Positions 1 to 6,678 of a stretch of DNA of 9,496 nt are shown here, piece after piece. Both the position numbers and the translations under genes were made by a program. Origin of the DNA: Campylobacterales bacterium (lineage in GTDB: Bacteria > Campylobacterota > Campylobacteria > Campylobacterales > QNZT01); assembly GCA_015489185.1 (NCBI GenBank), contig WGAE01000067.1, forward strand, positions 1 to 9,496. Direction: 5' to 3'. The notes below the pieces were generated by a model that saw only the letters and a program-made list of their open reading frames with translations, was not told the origin of the DNA and did not search any database. The stretch's first letter is position 1. Each line of letters opens with the position of its first letter.

Positions 1-650
1 GTACCGTTTCCTTTGAGGGCAATTCCCATCGCCTCCATCAGGGTATTCATGCTGTTTGCCGTGAACATACCCGAACATGAACCGCCGCTCGGACATGCTG
101 CACACTCGATCTCGACCAGCTTCTCCTCGTTGATCTCGCCCGCTTCAAACTGCCCGACCGCTTCGAACGCCGTCGCCAGATCGATCGGCGTACCGTCCTT
201 GAGCTGTCCCGCTTTCATCGGACCGCCGCTGACAAATACCGTCGGTACATTGACCCTGAGTGCTCCCATGATCATACCCGGTGTGATCTTGTCGCAGTTG
301 GGGATGCAGATCATCGCATCGAGTTTGTGGGCGTTCATGACCGTCTCGATCGAATTGGCGATGATCTCACGGCTAGGCAATGAATAGAGCATACCGTCAT
401 GCCCCATCGCGATCCCGTCATCAACCCCGATCGTGTTGAACTCAAACGGCACACAGCCGCACTTTCGGATCTCCTCTTTGATGATCGCCGCATACTTATT
501 CAGAAAAAAGTGCCCCGGAATGATCTCGATAAAAGAGTTCGCCACCCCGATAAACGGTTTGTCGAAATCTTCGTCTTTGAGCCCTGTCGCACGAAAAAGA
601 CTCCTGTGCGGTGCTCTCTCGTACCCTTTTTTAACGATATCACTTCTCAT
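1..650 (-). CDS. ilvD: Dihydroxy-acid dehydratase, N-terminal 216 residues (3' end outside window)
   Basis: Dehydrates 2,3-dihydroxy-isovalerate and 2,3-dihydroxy-3-methylvalerate to the 2-oxo acids, the third common step of valine and isoleucine synthesis, in the cytoplasm. Translating the reverse strand from the ATG at 650 gives an unbroken frame to the window edge. It opens MRSDIVKKGYERAPHRS and carries IlvD landmarks in order: NTIGVDDGIAMGH (about 72-84), LPSREIIA (91-98), IPNCDKITPGM (117-126) and ACPSGGSCSGMFTANSMN (185-202). C119 and C192 match iron-sulphur cluster cysteines, and the aspartates of VDDG match Mg-binding residues. At about residues 45-47 the protein reads PGH, as in the E. 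coli [4Fe-4S] enzyme, where [2Fe-2S] types have a cysteine (PCN). An oxygen-labile cluster is therefore inferred. The start is supported by AGGA seven bases upstream and by a TATAAT box. It is divergent from the HDOD gene. The full protein is usually near 560 residues, so about 60% is missing. Confidence 0.96.
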   Translation of the reverse strand, partial: MRSDIVKKGYERAPHRSLFRATGLKDEDFDKPFIGVANSFIEIIPGHFFLNKYAAIIKEEIRKCGCVPFEFNTIGVDDGIAMGHDGMLYSLPSREIIANSIETVMNAHKLDAMICIPNCDKITPGMIMGALRVNVPTVFVSGGPMKAGQLKDGTPIDLATAFEAVGQFEAGEINEEKLVEIECAACPSGGSCSGMFTANSMNTLMEAMGIALKGNG

Positions 651-681
651 GAAATTGTCCTGCTTGTTGAATTTTGCGCGT

Positions 682-687
682 ATTATA
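682..687 (-). promoter_or_regulatory. Predicted -10 box of ilvD
   Basis: A consensus TATAAT reads on the minus strand, placing a transcription start about 25 bases before the ilvD ATG. No good -35 box lies 16-18 bases upstream, which is common for sigma-70 promoters in Campylobacterota. The same bases read TATTAT on the plus strand (681-686), so the divergent HDOD gene may share this spot. The gap between the two genes (651-774) holds nothing else that I recognise. Confidence 0.6.
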
Positions 688-774
688 GCGAAGTTTGTTG
701 CAAGAACACTTCATGAAATCACCGATTTTCCGATAGTTACAGACAAAGTAAAAATTTAGAAAGGAACCTCCGGT

Positions 775-1605
775 ATGTCAGCGGAAGTCGTACTTGAAAA
801 GATAGAATCTCTCCCGGCACTGAGTGACAACGTACGGAAAATTATCGATATATGTGATAACCCGGACAGTTCCCTCGCAGAACTTTGTAACGCAATTGAA
901 GCCGATCCGCTATTGACAACAAATATTCTTAAATATGCAAACTGTTCACACATAAGACTCAGACAACCTGTTACCGATATTCGACAAGCGGTCACGCTTT
1001 TCGGTATGGATTCGATCAAAGGGTTTGTGCTCTCCGGTTTTATCACCGAACTGGAAAAGAGCGATCTCTCCCCCTATAATCTCGATACCGTACGTTTTAC
1101 AGAGATCATACGCCAACAGCATATGTTTGTAACAACCTGGTACGGTCAGGAAAAGGCGACATATCGTTTGCTTGCAGTCCCCTCCCATTTGATGGAAGTC
1201 GGGAAAATTTTCCTATCACAAGTTGCCGTAGAAACATCATCACAAAAACTTTTTGCCCATCATATTGCACAAACCGCAACTCTTCATGAACTACTAAAAA
1301 TGGAAAAAGAGATTTTCGAGATCACTCATGAAGAGGTCGCCGCGGAATTGATGCGAAAATGGGGATTTGGCGACAGCATCTGCATACCGCTGGCACATAT
1401 CGGTAATCCGGAATCTGCTCCCGAAGCGTACCGAAAAACCGCCAGAATTCTCAACGTCGTCAAAAGTGTCGTTGATGCACAAAATTTCGACCGCAGACAA
1501 AACCTCTCCCACGCCGTGCAACTGGTTAAACGCCATCACCTCAAACCGGAAACATTTGTCAATACATATAAAATGTTCATTCAACCTGAAGCGGTCATCG
1601 CTTAA
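775..1605 (+). CDS. HDOD-domain signalling protein
   Basis: A 276-residue cytoplasmic protein consisting of one HDOD domain with no receiver, GGDEF or EAL partner. The N-terminal part (residues 7-90) shows the family pattern: a LPALSDNV opening, I41-E-A-D-P-L-L, then L52-K-Y-A-N-C and A72-V-T-L-F-G-M-D-S. In HD hydrolases the next region holds HD metal ligands; here it reads LMEVGK (139-144), so the catalytic His-Asp pair is absent, as is normal for HDOD proteins. H185-EEVAAELMRKWGF follows (185-198), the late conserved helix. HDOD proteins act as non-enzymatic partners in bacterial signalling (c-di-GMP, motility, stress), but the target of this one cannot be read from the sequence. The start has AAGGA eight bases upstream. 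Its stop lies 2 bases from the end of the convergent channel gene. Sampled lines are about 45% GC, lower than in ilvD beside it. Confidence 0.88.
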   Translation: MSAEVVLEKIESLPALSDNVRKIIDICDNPDSSLAELCNAIEADPLLTTNILKYANCSHIRLRQPVTDIRQAVTLFGMDSIKGFVLSGFITELEKSDLSPYNLDTVRFTEIIRQQHMFVTTWYGQEKATYRLLAVPSHLMEVGKIFLSQVAVETSSQKLFAHHIAQTATLHELLKMEKEIFEITHEEVAAELMRKWGFGDSICIPLAHIGNPESAPEAYRKTARILNVVKSVVDAQNFDRRQNLSHAVQLVKRHHLKPETFVNTYKMFIQPEAVIA

Positions 1606-1607
1606 GA

Positions 1608-3293
1608 TCAATCATTGAAAAAATAGCCCAGAACCCCGCTGACCATCTCTTTCCCCGTACGCACATAGTAGAGTTCATAATAGTTATTCAAAATATAGGC
1701 CAAATCGACTTCACTCTCTTTGTTGCACACCACCAGCATTTCATCACCCCGCTGCACTTCAAACGTATCCTCAGGCAACAAAAAATAGGTATCACCGCGT
1801 TTAATCAGTAAAAAAAGCAGTTTCATTTTTTTGGTATAATCCGCTCTTGAACGACGTAACACTTCCAACGTTACTTTGGTGCCTTTCCCCAACTCTTCAT
1901 ACAGTGCAAGCGCCTGCGCCGGGGTGACCGCCATTTCACACAGATGCGGCTGTATTCCCATCTTTTGAATAATCTTTTCGACAATCATACGCCCCCAGGC
2001 TTCATCACGCTTGCTTATTTGTCGAATAAATGCGTTTGCCAGAGGCATCGCAAGATAGTTATAGGTCTTGTTCGCAATAATCTCCTCAAGCACATAGTTT
2101 CTATCGATATCTGCCGCATTAAAGACACTCAAATCCGCCAGTGAATTTTCACGCGCAATCGTATAGATTTCAGGATTGTATTTGCGTGCCAGCATAATCA
2201 CCGCCAGATTGACCATATCGTTACGTGTCGCCGCGATAATCACCTTCGCATCACGAATCCCGGCATCCAGCAGTCTCTCTTCGATCTTTTCTTCGCTGAA
2301 GATCTTTTCCGTCTTTTTCGTGTCGGTAAAAAAGTGGCTGGCGTCGATAAAGACATAATCAATTCCCGCTTTTTTCAAACCGCTCTCAAGCGCCGTACCC
2401 ATTCTGCCGTAACCGAAAATGACAAATTTTCCCCGGGGGATCTGTTCTTTTCGTTCAATGGTAAGCGGATGCCCGTGAACCCACATCTCCAGCATCCACA
2501 AACTAGGTGCCGTCAGCGCCAGATAGAGGCGGTTGGAGATCACCTTGAACGGATTTTCGATATGATCGATACCGATATGATAAAGATATTCACTGTTTTG
2601 AATCGTATTGGAGCGCACAATCAACTTGACTTTATCGTTCAGATGCTTGCATATCATCGCAATCTGGGTATTTTTATATTCATTCTCAAAAACAATCACG
2701 GCGTGCGTGCACATCGGAGAACGAATCCCCGCCATCTCCAGCACCGAAACATCAAGCAGGTCACCGTGCATCGCAGGAATATGGGGATGATAATTCTCCA
2801 AATCGAGTGCATCGATTTTTGCCTGACTTTTGTCGATAACCACCATACGTTTGGGAACCTTACTCAAACGCTGAATCAGATTTTTCGTGACATTGTTGTA
2901 ACCGAAAATGAGGATAAACGGCTCCTCCATTTCATTCACCGACCGGATAAACTTCGAACGCGCCAACTCTTCGGCAAGCACTTTATCCTGAATCAGCGCG
3001 ACAACCGTACCGATCCCGTAAAACCAGCCGATAACCGTCAGATAGATTGCAAACGACACCCAAAGCTTCTGCGGATAGGTAAACGCATAGGGCGACTCCC
3101 CGAAACCGATTGTGGATGCCATATAGCTGACAAAATAGAAAGCATCAAAAAAAGTCAGATGATAAACATGCCCCTGATCATCCCTGCCGGGAATCAGCAT
3201 CATTCCGATGATCGAAATCGCAAACGTTACGATAATGATGATCAAAGGAATACGTAAACGCCGAATGATGATCCAGCTTGCGTAACTTTGCAT
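1608..3293 (-). CDS. Two-TM potassium-channel-like protein with tandem RCK/TrkA-N domains
   Basis: 561 residues, apparently an inner-membrane ion channel gated by cytoplasmic ligands. TM1 is about residues 14-35, a pore helix and filter follow at 47-66, and TM2 is about 76-102. The filter reads TIGFGE (61-66) where typical K+ channels have TVGYGD. RCK1 starts at about 126; its Rossmann loop, GYNNVT (131-136), has lost the GxGxxG glycines. RCK2 starts at about 288 with an intact loop, GYGRMG (294-299), then FIDAS (315-319) and IIAATRND (352-359). An RCK_C-like segment covers about 470-525. Tandem RCK domains in one chain recall the Geobacter channel GsuK. There is no strong Shine-Dalgarno; translation may be coupled to the gene 17 bases upstream (3311-3691). 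K+ conduction is inferred, and the altered filter leaves selectivity open. Confidence 0.85.
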   Translation of the reverse strand: MQSYASWIIIRRLRIPLIIIIVTFAISIIGMMLIPGRDDQGHVYHLTFFDAFYFVSYMASTIGFGESPYAFTYPQKLWVSFAIYLTVIGWFYGIGTVVALIQDKVLAEELARSKFIRSVNEMEEPFILIFGYNNVTKNLIQRLSKVPKRMVVIDKSQAKIDALDLENYHPHIPAMHGDLLDVSVLEMAGIRSPMCTHAVIVFENEYKNTQIAMICKHLNDKVKLIVRSNTIQNSEYLYHIGIDHIENPFKVISNRLYLALTAPSLWMLEMWVHGHPLTIERKEQIPRGKFVIFGYGRMGTALESGLKKAGIDYVFIDASHFFTDTKKTEKIFSEEKIEERLLDAGIRDAKVIIAATRNDMVNLAVIMLARKYNPEIYTIARENSLADLSVFNAADIDRNYVLEEIIANKTYNYLAMPLANAFIRQISKRDEAWGRMIVEKIIQKMGIQPHLCEMAVTPAQALALYEELGKGTKVTLEVLRRSRADYTKKMKLLFLLIKRGDTYFLLPEDTFEVQRGDEMLVVCNKESEVDLAYILNNYYELYYVRTGKEMVSGVLGYFFND

Positions 3294-3310
3294 TTTTTCT
3301 ATTTCTCTGA

Positions 3311-3691
3311 TCAGCGTTTCGACTTCAACGTATCACCGACAAATATCGCTACCGACGTGATATTCGCCAACAAAGCACCTCCCGAAAGCGAAATAATCGC
3401 CGTCGAAGACTCAAGACCCAGCCCGCCCAGCGCATAAACCGAAATTGTCCAGATCGATGCGGAAGCGATCAACTGAATATCCGCTACAAGACTCGTTGCC
3501 AGCAGTACCGCGCCCACCTGTGTCTTGTCGCCGAACTTCATGATCGTCGCAATCAGATTGACGACAATCGCCGCAAAAAGTTCATATTTGCTATGCTCCG
3601 CCAGCACTTCCGGATTTCCGTAAAAAAAACCGAAATTCAGCGTCATCGCCAAAATGAAGAAAAAACCGGAAATCACCTTCTGAAAGTTCAT
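3311..3691 (-). CDS. Small polytopic membrane protein of unknown function, first gene of the channel operon
   Basis: 126 residues, very hydrophobic, with three or four predicted membrane segments at about 5-25, 36-52, 57-80 and 82-120. Polar residues sit inside the hydrophobic stretches (N19, N45, D71, N110), which hints at a packed helical bundle or an ion or proton path rather than a simple anchor. The C-terminus is short and basic (TLKSKR). It may belong to the Campylobacterota family that I recall as DUF6394, but I cannot verify that. An in-frame GTG at 3700 would add three residues, but that codon overlaps the GAGGAG ribosome site, so the ATG at 3691 is the better start. Only 17 bases separate its stop from the channel gene, so the two are surely co-transcribed. 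A role as a channel subunit or modulator is inferred from position alone. Confidence 0.72.
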   Translation of the reverse strand: MNFQKVISGFFFILAMTLNFGFFYGNPEVLAEHSKYELFAAIVVNLIATIMKFGDKTQVGAVLLATSLVADIQLIASASIWTISVYALGGLGLESSTAIISLSGGALLANITSVAIFVGDTLKSKR

Positions 3692-3699
3692 ACACCACA

Positions 3700-3705
3700 C
3701 TCCTC
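3700..3705 (-). promoter_or_regulatory. Shine-Dalgarno GAGGAG that decides the start of the small membrane protein
   Basis: GAGGAG reads on the minus strand with eight bases between it and the ATG at 3691. The alternative in-frame GTG at 3698-3700 overlaps this element and could not be used with it, so the shorter protein is preferred. Confidence 0.75.
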
Positions 3706-3843
3706 AGTCAAGATAATCAATCATACCCCAAAGCAAATAACGAATACGTAATCTTTTATAAGTAGTATGAAAAATTTTCATTACAATTAAGCTTTTCAAA
3801 AAGCGTTTTGTTAGCCATCTGACATACAGACAATTACACTTCA

Positions 3844-3852
3844 TGATACAAT
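3844..3852 (+). promoter_or_regulatory. Predicted extended -10 promoter of pfkA-pgk
   Basis: TGATACAAT is an extended -10 element (TGn followed by TACAAT). It would start transcription around 3859, some 20 bases before the pfkA ATG and just before its AAGGAG (3868-3873). No -35 box at the usual distance is convincing, which fits an extended -10 promoter. Confidence 0.55.
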
Positions 3853-3879
3853 TAATGCAACATATTCAAGGAGTCTGAG

Positions 3880-4839
3880 ATGGCACTGGCGATTATCTGT
3901 TCCGGCGGCGACGCGCCGGGGATGAATCCCGCAATCAAAAAGTTTGTCGATTATGTTTACAAACGAAACAGTACGCCCTGGTTTATCCACGACGGACTGG
4001 AAGGTATGATCGACGGGAAAATTACCCAAGCGACCCATTCCGACGTTGCCGGGATCATTCACAACGGCGGTGCGATTATCGGCTCTTCACGCTCCAGACG
4101 CTTTTATGAAAAAAAATATCGCCGTCAGGCGTGGGAAAATTTACAAAAACATCATATCGAAGGGGTGGTCGTGCTGGGCGGGGACGGTTCGTATAAAGCT
4201 TTCGACATACTCAGCCGTGAATTTCCGCTCAACTTTGTCGGCATCCCCACTACGATCGACAATGACATCTACGGTACCGAGTATTGTCTCGGTGTCGATA
4301 CCGCTTTGAATGTCATTCGAAACGCCGTCGATAATATACGTGATACCGCATCGACATTCAAGCGTGCTTTTATCGTAGAGACGATGGGCAGAGAGTGCGG
4401 TTACCTCGCCGCCGTCACCGCCGTGACAAGCGGAGCGGAGCTTTGTATTATTCCGGAGATGCATTTCAATGAAAAAGCCGCGCGGGAACATCTGCTCACC
4501 GAACTGCAACAAGGTCGTCGCTATATTCTGGCAATCGCCGCGGAGGGCGCGAAAAAGACCGAATGGCTCAAACAGTGGTTCAAAAATGAGATTCAGATAG
4601 AAACACGTGTAACGGTGCTGGGGCATATTCAAAGAGGCGGGAATCCGACGGTCAAAGATCGCATCACCGCATTTGAATTTATACTCAATGCAGTCGATCT
4701 GCTCCTTGAAAACAAAACGATACAGGCGGCATTGGGATATGAAAAGGGCAGATTCACAACCCGTCCTATTCATGAAGTGACTGCAGGACGTTATCGTATC
4801 CCTGAACATATACTGAACGACTTACATTTTCTGGATTAA
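3880..4839 (+). CDS. pfkA: 6-phosphofructokinase, ATP-dependent type
   Basis: Phosphorylates fructose 6-phosphate to fructose 1,6-bisphosphate, the committed step of glycolysis. At 319 residues it is almost exactly the length of E. coli PfkA. Visible motifs are SGGDAPGMN (8-16), GGDGS for nucleotide (100-104), TIDND with the catalytic base D127 (125-129), METMGR-type ETMGRECGYL (167-176), AEG with E222, R243, and LGHIQRGG (247-254). The residue before TIDND is T124 and the second motif is GGDGS. PPi-dependent enzymes usually have Lys and Asp at these two places, so ATP use is predicted. Where E. coli has the effector-binding arginines R21 and R25, this protein has K20 and D24, so E. coli-like ADP/PEP control is doubtful. 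AAGGAG sits six bases before the ATG. pgk follows 11 bases after the stop. Confidence 0.95.
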   Translation: MALAIICSGGDAPGMNPAIKKFVDYVYKRNSTPWFIHDGLEGMIDGKITQATHSDVAGIIHNGGAIIGSSRSRRFYEKKYRRQAWENLQKHHIEGVVVLGGDGSYKAFDILSREFPLNFVGIPTTIDNDIYGTEYCLGVDTALNVIRNAVDNIRDTASTFKRAFIVETMGRECGYLAAVTAVTSGAELCIIPEMHFNEKAAREHLLTELQQGRRYILAIAAEGAKKTEWLKQWFKNEIQIETRVTVLGHIQRGGNPTVKDRITAFEFILNAVDLLLENKTIQAALGYEKGRFTTRPIHEVTAGRYRIPEHILNDLHFLD

Positions 4840-4850
4840 GGAGAATACCG

Positions 4851-6032
4851 ATGTTACGCATTCAAAATCTCGATCTGCAAAATGCGCGTCTCTTCATACG
4901 CTGTGATTTCAACGTACCGCTGGACGAGTTCGGTAACATCCTCGACGACAGACGCATCGAAGCGAGTCTGCCGACCATCCGCTACGCACTCGACCACGGC
5001 TGCAAAATCGTCCTCGCCTCCCATCTGGGACGCCCTAAAGGTGTCGATGCAAAACTCTCCCTAAAACCCGTTGCGATGCGGCTCTCACGTCTTTTAAATC
5101 ATGAGATTATCTTCGCTTCGGATGTGATCGGAGAGGATGCCCGTACCAAAGCGGAGAAACTCCAAAACGGTCAGATTCTGCTGCTTGAAAATCTCCGCTT
5201 CGAACCCGGTGAAACCCAAAACGATCCCGAGTTTTCCAAAGTGCTCGCGGCATACGCGGACTTCTACGTCAATGACGCCTTCGGTGTCTGCCACAGAGCA
5301 CACGCCTCCGTTGAAGCGATCGCGCACTATTTCGATGCGGCACACAAAGGCGCCGGTTTTTTGCTCCAAAAAGAGGTCAACTTCTTTCATGATGCTCTCC
5401 AGACCCCCGACCACCCTTTTACCCTGATTGTGGGCGGTAGCAAAATCTCGACCAAACTCGAAGCGCTGCTCCACCTGCTTCCCAAAGTGGACAAGATGCT
5501 CATCGGCGGAGGGATGGCGTTTACCTTTCTAAAAGCTCTCGGTTACGAAACAGGAAACTCCATCGTCGAGGAGGAACTCATCCCCTCCGCAAAACAGATC
5601 ATGCAAAAGGCGCGTGAACGCGGCGTCAAACTCTTTCTTCCCGTAGATGTTGTCGTTGCCGAAGAAATTAAACAGGAAGCCGAAAGCAGTATCGTAACGG
5701 CACAGGATATCCCTGCTCGATATATCGGGCTGGATATCGGTCCCGCGACCGTCACCCTTTTTGAAGAAGCGGTGACAAAATCTAAAATGATTTTATGGAA
5801 CGGACCGATGGGCGTTTTTGAAATCGACAAATTTTCACACGGAAGCTTCGAACTCGCCAAATTTATCGCCACACTTCAGGCAACCAAAATCATCGGCGGC
5901 GGCGATACCGCCGAAATGATCCACAAAGCCGGCGTCCTCGAAAAAATGACCTTCGTCAGTACCGGAGGCGGTGCCTCACTGGCACTGCTGGCAGGGAAAA
6001 AGCTGCCGGGCATTGCGGCGCTGGAGGGGTAA
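4851..6032 (+). CDS. pgk: Phosphoglycerate kinase
   Basis: Transfers phosphate from 1,3-bisphosphoglycerate to ADP in glycolysis; the reaction is reversible in gluconeogenesis and CO2 fixation. 393 residues, normal length. Two-domain landmarks are complete: RCDFNVP (17-23), SHLGRPKG (57-64), LENLRFEPGE (112-121), NDAFGVCHRAHAS (141-153), GGSKISTK (195-202), WNGPMGVFE (316-324), GGGDTAE (349-355) and STGGGASLALLAGKKLPG (370-387). In the last motif the two glutamates usual in 'SLE-LEGK' are both alanine, a small oddity. Its AAGGAG overlaps the pfkA stop codon, so the two genes are one transcript and probably translationally coupled. Pairing with pfkA rather than gap is less usual. The stop lies 4 bases from the end of the convergent Uma2 gene, with no terminator between them. 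Confidence 0.97.
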   Translation: MLRIQNLDLQNARLFIRCDFNVPLDEFGNILDDRRIEASLPTIRYALDHGCKIVLASHLGRPKGVDAKLSLKPVAMRLSRLLNHEIIFASDVIGEDARTKAEKLQNGQILLLENLRFEPGETQNDPEFSKVLAAYADFYVNDAFGVCHRAHASVEAIAHYFDAAHKGAGFLLQKEVNFFHDALQTPDHPFTLIVGGSKISTKLEALLHLLPKVDKMLIGGGMAFTFLKALGYETGNSIVEEELIPSAKQIMQKARERGVKLFLPVDVVVAEEIKQEAESSIVTAQDIPARYIGLDIGPATVTLFEEAVTKSKMILWNGPMGVFEIDKFSHGSFELAKFIATLQATKIIGGGDTAEMIHKAGVLEKMTFVSTGGGASLALLAGKKLPGIAALEG

Positions 6033-6036
6033 AAAC

Positions 6037-6546
6037 TCAGAAAGCCTTTTTGAAATCGACCTTTATATCGCACAGGTCAAATGTGAATGTCCCGTCGCCT
6101 TCATACGCTTTTTGATATGCTCCATCTTTGAGCGCAAAGATTCTCACTTTTCCGAAATCAGGATAGGCGATGACGTAATACCCAACTTTTTCCGCCTCAT
6201 ATATCTTATATTTGATCTCTTCATCAGTCTGTATCGAGAAGTCGGAGATAATCTCAATGACAATTTTAGGTGTGGTTTTGGGATAGGTCTTTATATCTTC
6301 GCAATAGACAGCCAAATCGGGTCTGACGACATTTTTTTCATCGATAATCCAGTCGAGTTCAGGATAGACTTCGCATTCGCACTCTTCCAGTTCGGCACTG
6401 AAAAGAGTGATCAATTTTCTCATCAGTTTCTGATGTTTCCCTGTCGGAGAGGGAGACATCGCAAACGGATACCCGTCTATCAACTCCCAGTCACCTTTCC
6501 ATGTTTTGTAGTCCTGATAATTATATCGGGGGATTGTTACACTCAT
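6037..6546 (-). CDS. Uma2-family (DUF820) putative restriction-endonuclease-fold protein
   Basis: 169 residues with the Uma2 layout: ELIDGYPFAMSPSPTGKHQ (21-39), a central PDLAVYC (76-82) supplying D77, VIEIIS (97-101 region) supplying E98, lysines in EEIKYKIYE (109-117), and a YYVIAYP strand (123-129). These match the PD-(D/E)xK nuclease-like core. The family is very common in cyanobacteria and patchy elsewhere; its biological role is mostly unproven and nuclease activity is inferred from fold. The start is set by AGGAG seven bases upstream and an extended -10 promoter of its own. It stands alone and faces pgk tail to tail. A hand count over 6061-6540 gives about 42% GC against about 57% in one sampled pgk line, compatible with lateral transfer. 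Confidence 0.85.
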   Translation of the reverse strand: MSVTIPRYNYQDYKTWKGDWELIDGYPFAMSPSPTGKHQKLMRKLITLFSAELEECECEVYPELDWIIDEKNVVRPDLAVYCEDIKTYPKTTPKIVIEIISDFSIQTDEEIKYKIYEAEKVGYYVIAYPDFGKVRIFALKDGAYQKAYEGDGTFTFDLCDIKVDFKKAF

Positions 6547-6578
6547 AGTCGGACTCCTGAAATAGACCTTTTGTCACT

Positions 6579-6587
6579 ATTATAACA
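6579..6587 (-). promoter_or_regulatory. Predicted extended -10 promoter of the Uma2 gene
   Basis: On the minus strand this reads TGTTATAAT, a perfect -10 hexamer (6579-6584) with the TGn extension. A TTGACG lies upstream, but 24 bases away, too far for a -35 partner. Transcription would begin about 25-30 bases before the ATG. Confidence 0.6.
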
Positions 6588-6589
6588 AA

Positions 6590-6601
6590 AACTAAGTAGT
6601 T
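6590..6601. repeat. Inverted repeat AACTAAGTAGTT beside the Uma2 promoter
   Basis: A perfect 5+2+5 palindrome two bases upstream of the TGn of the Uma2 extended -10, where a repressor would block polymerase. It contains the octamer TAAGTAGT that is shared with two other intergenic regions of this window. An operator is inferred; no regulator gene is nearby. Confidence 0.35.
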
Positions 6602-6619
6602 TCATGAACGTCAACACGA

Positions 6620-6635
6620 ATAAAAGCACTTTTAT
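6620..6635. repeat. 16-base inverted repeat between the Uma2 and cyclotransferase genes
   Basis: ATAAAAG-CA-CTTTTAT is a perfect 7+2+7 inverted repeat in the 132-base divergent gap. It is AT-rich with a 2-base centre, so it suits a protein-binding site better than an RNA hairpin terminator; neither flanking gene ends here. Confidence 0.35.
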
Positions 6636-6678
6636 GCAAAAATAACAAAATCTATCGTATCTATATTCAGGTCAAACA

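Larger units (their letters stand above)
3692..3879. promoter_or_regulatory. Divergent intergenic region between the channel operon and pfkA-pgk
   Basis: 188 AT-rich bases with no ORF worth calling. They hold the pfkA promoter at the right end. On the left are possible minus-strand -10 boxes for the channel operon: TATGAT at 3720-3725, or CTTATA at 3757-3762 with TTGTAA 18 bases further up. Also present are a perfect 6+1+6 inverted repeat, TGAAAAATTTTCA (3768-3780), and the octamer TAAGTAGT (3759-3766), which recurs in two other intergenic regions. Which minus-strand promoter is used cannot be decided by eye. Confidence 0.45.

Noticed and set aside
2334..3257. A 307-codon open frame on the plus strand opposite the channel gene
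   Set aside because: Its translation shows no domain or membrane pattern, is rich in H, R and N, and lies wholly antisense to a gene with clear RCK motifs; it is a shadow frame.
3692..3700. GTG at 3698-3700 as start of the small membrane protein
   Set aside because: It overlaps the GAGGAG element that is well spaced for the ATG at 3691.
3791..3804. Hairpin GCTTTTCAAAAAGC followed by GTTTTG
   Set aside because: The stem is short and AT-rich, there is no clean T-run, and both flanking genes start rather than end here, so a terminator makes no sense.
4141..4809. A 222-codon frame antisense to pfkA
   Set aside because: No recognisable motifs, and it is rich in Cys and Arg as expected from reading a conserved gene backwards.
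5965..6070. Possible terminator after pgk
   Set aside because: A T-run (AAGCCTTTTTG) is present, but no G+C stem precedes it and it lies inside the Uma2 coding region.
5971..6585. A 204-codon plus-strand frame opposite the Uma2 gene
   Set aside because: It begins inside pgk in another frame and has no family features, whereas the minus strand has Uma2 motifs, a ribosome site and a promoter.
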